Shown here: one piece after another, positions 61,420 to 64,000 of the stretch
Layout of the letters: each line of letters starts with the position of its first letter
Numbering within the stretch: position 1 is the stretch's first letter
Notes under the pieces: generated by a model
The model's database searches: none
Told to the model about the DNA's origin: nothing
What the model saw: only the letters and a program-made list of their open reading frames with translations
From: Pseudoips prasinana
Taxonomy: Eukaryota > Arthropoda > Insecta > Lepidoptera > Nolidae
Reading direction: 5' to 3'
Assembly: GCA_951640165.1 (NCBI GenBank)
Contig: OX621253.1
Location: 32,681,969-32,745,968, forward strand
Length of the DNA stretch: 64,000 bases
Made by a program: the position numbers and the translations under genes

Positions 61420-61945
61420 ACGTACTTTTAAAAAAAGTTACAATCTGTTGGGCCATATCCTTATTCGCTCAATTGCCAAATACCATGTGACTTTCGTTCA
61501 TTCCTTAAAGCAAATATTCACAATTAATTTCCTCTATTACCACGTTATTTATAGCCCAGTATGAATATAAACAAATATTTGTACAAACGAACAAGCAGCT
61601 GTAATGAGCAAACATACAAACAAACAAAACGCTTATTATAAATGAGGGATTAGTTAGGCCCAGTGGGTGGTATAAGTCACTAGATATAAGCGGGCTATTT
61701 GCATGAGAATATTACTGTGAACAATCACACTGTTCAATTTAGATTTTAGTTGGGATTGAGATGGTAACGCAATGATGGATGGGTAACTGAATATTTCAAC
61801 TTCTGAAATGACAGAATTTGCGATAAATAACATGTTTTTCCCTTTATATAATGTAATTTATATAATAATTCTATATATGCAATTTATATAAATATTTCGG
61901 GCCTCGATTCAGAAAAATAGTTTGTCGCCTTCTAGTATTTAGTTA
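61420..61945. other. No recognisable feature
   Basis: AT-rich. Confidence 0.35.
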
Positions 61946-61947
61946 TT

Positions 61948-62158
61948 GCACGTGTGGCGCAGCGGCTAAGACAATCGCCTTGCCGTTTCGTGTCCCGGAC
62001 AACTATTTGTTTTGAGTCGGACAACTATTTGTGTGACCCATAAATATATGTTCTGAGTCTGGATGTAATTTATGTCCGTTTATTATTTGTTTGTAAAGTA
62101 CTCCGAGCTACAGAGATTAGATTCCCTAGCGCGGGCGTTGCAAAAAAGAAAGAAAAAA
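61948..62158 (+). mobile_element. SINE-A copy
   Basis: GCACGTGTGGCGCAGCGGCT (A box) is followed by a rearranged B-box region in which GGACAACTATTTGT occurs twice. The body (TCTGAGTCTGGATGTAATTT) and end (GCGGGCGTTGCAAAAAAGAA) are intact. Confidence 0.8.
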
Positions 62159-62159
62159 A

Positions 62160-63220
62160 GATATACATTATACGAATTACTTTTAATGTTTTTTAAGTTG
62201 TCTACTATTGGTTGAGTCGTTTAATAATAATTAACAAAGAGATAAATTGGTTAATAATTGTATATTATTATGTAAATCACAAATATTGAAATTAAAACAA
62301 AAAAAATTAATCAGGTCATCATCATTCCGAGTGTGTTGCGATCAGCGTCATATATATGTTTTCTAAAATAGCTGACCGAGTAATTATGATTTTATTTCTA
62401 TAAAAAAAGTGCGAGGAGTAGTAGTTTTATTTGACTCCGTTTTAGATACCGGTCTTAGTACCCATGTTGCGGTCAATTCCTGAGAGTTGTAGGTGCAAGC
62501 GAAATCTTCAGCGTCATGCACTCCCTTTGGACTTCTAACCTAATAATGTTACTACATCCATTAACAATAACCAATTAATTCCTTTAAGTTATTGTATGTC
62601 ACTTAAACAACCTAAAACCGCTACCGCTTATATCTCTTACCGCATAACACCTTAACCTCAGCGGTGGAAACGCGTGCTCTAATGAAATTAATTAAATCGA
62701 GTGGTATGCGGGCTGATTTGTTAGCTCTGGCTGTTTCAACGGATTTCCATGTCAATTTGTTTAGGAGATTTGTAAAGTTCGTTAATAAAAGACGTCAATA
62801 AATACTAGTAAGAATGTTGAAATAGTATTGTCAAGGCGTTTTTTATTAAATAAAAAACACCTTTCAAAAAATATTTGATTTATCGATTTCAGAAAAGAGA
62901 ACATAATGTCACTAAAATTATATATACCCCTGACATAGGGGGTGCAATTTTAACTTTTTGATTAGAGTGAAAATTATAGGTAATGTGATAAGTTACAATT
63001 CGCGATTCATACGAGAAGATACTGTATGTGCATAAAGATAAATCACATTCTTAACTAATATCTATTTCTGTTATTATTTATTTGTTACCTTTTATCGGAA
63101 AAGAACTGTATAGGGTCACACTCAAACCAAATAGGTTAAAGTGTCACTAAATAAAATAATGTTTGAGTTCCTTTGTGAATTGGTAATTTTAAATACTTCA
63201 AAAAAAAGGCATAATCTTAT
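62160..63220. other. Anonymous AT-rich DNA
   Basis: No motif-bearing frame and no repeat matched within the window. Confidence 0.4.
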
Positions 63221-63224
63221 TGTA

Positions 63225-63355
63225 CAAACGCCAGCACATGAAGCCCTGTCTGTCAAATTTCCCCAATTGAAAGTGAACCTTATGCTTATGTGATAAAGTT
63301 GAAAATCTATAAAAGAAATTTTACATCTAGGGGTAGCTGGATGTGCTGGCGTCTA
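63225..63355. mobile_element. MITE-F copy 4
   Basis: CAAACGCCAGCACATGAAGC ... GATGTGCTGGCGTCTA, flanked by TA. The most diverged of the four copies. Confidence 0.8.
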
Positions 63356-63689
63356 TACATGCTACTCGTCTCCAAAAACTAACTTGAACTTACGCATACT
63401 TCAGAACCATAACAGCATAAAATTTAAATTACCTGCAACAAAAACATACATATATTAATATTACAGTCGATTTAATATTCATTCAACAAAATATAGTCAG
63501 GAACAGCTAATCTAGTTAGGGCCCTTAGTTAATTAATAACAGAAAGGAAAATAAAGGAACTCGATGGAGGTGGCTATTTTCGATCTCCGAACATGGTGGG
63601 AAAAGTTATCATTCATAGTATAGTTTAAAAAATGCCAGCATGACAGAAACACACAAACGACTCCAGTAACTACTTTGTTATTTCAGCCG

Positions 63690-63900
63690 ACACCTGACTG
63701 CTGGACTGGACAAGGTCTTCACGATTGCCGGTCCCAGCGTGGGATCTTCGGGTACGAATCTTTTCTCAGTGCCCATACTGACTTGAAAATGCGTGAGAGA
63801 GTCGGATTTAACGACGTTTTATGCAAATATCACTCTAAGTTAACGCGGACCGTTCGCCCGAGTGAAGATCAGGGGGAACACTTCATCGGTTACTTAAGTT
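63690..63900 (+). repeat. RTE-type tail fragment plus repeat L copy
   Basis: 63690-63740 (CCGACACCTGACTGCTGGAC, ACGATTGCCGGTCCCAGCG) resembles the RTE tail. 63785-63890 (AATGCGTGAGAGAGTC, CGACGTTTTATGCAAATATC, TTAACGCGGACCGTTCGCCC) follows repeat L order. Confidence 0.5.
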
Positions 63901-64000
63901 AAAGTAAATACTAATCAGTAATGGTTTAAAACTTGCATAAACAAACCAAGCCAAAACAAATTTTGGGTATAGTGAACCCCAAATATTATACGGAGATGAA

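Noticed and set aside
1..64000. CRISPR array, prokaryotic operons or ribosome binding sites
   Set aside because: No regularly spaced short repeats with unique spacers and no gene-dense layout; composition and transposon types are those of an insect nuclear genome.

Overview
The window looks like a repeat-dense intergenic or heterochromatic stretch of a moth or butterfly (Lepidoptera). The evidence is strong AT-richness, the absence of any convincing host gene, and a dense mix of Helitrons ending in CTAG, tRNA-headed SINEs with ATT-repeat tails, CR1/Daphne-like LINEs with TTTTA or poly(A) tails, and short hairpin MITEs that I associate with lepidopteran genomes. The assignment rests on recognition, not on a search. 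Family names such as SINE-B or LINE-G are working labels used only here.

Layout. 1-3913: end of a LINE, then a decayed autonomous Helitron on the minus strand, split by a plus-strand LINE-G that keeps most of an ORF1 with a coiled coil and an esterase-like domain. A second Helitron helicase end abuts it. 3914-7680: small LINE, Helitron and repeat remnants. 7688-10101: a 1,206-bp segment present twice in tandem, apparently without differences. 10102-28365: scattered SINEs, Helitrons, LINE tails, MITEs and a 5S-rRNA-like SINE. 29021-31350: a candidate DNA transposon with 13-bp terminal inverted repeats. 31481-48915: more nested SINE, Helitron, LINE and MITE layers. 48989-53854: the best-preserved unit, an apparently full-length minus-strand LINE with two ORFs (FP-type ORF1; endonuclease plus reverse transcriptase ORF2), flanked by a 5-bp target duplication inside a SINE-B. 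54160-64000: chimeric SINEs, adjoining Helitrons with a poly-C tract, a near-perfect 58-bp-arm hairpin, LINE tails and MITEs.

The genes do not form a host pathway. The only coding capacity is transposon-borne: Helitron Rep/helicase pieces, LINE ORF1/ORF2 proteins, and a fragmentary DNA-transposon protein. The SINEs and short Helitrons are non-autonomous and would depend on such enzymes in trans. Many insertions are nested, so relative ages can be read: LINE-G into Helitron, Helitron into LINE-G, repeat D into SINE-C, SINE-B into D, full-length LINE into SINE-B, MITE-F into a SINE. Most remaining short open frames are best read as chance frames in AT-rich DNA.
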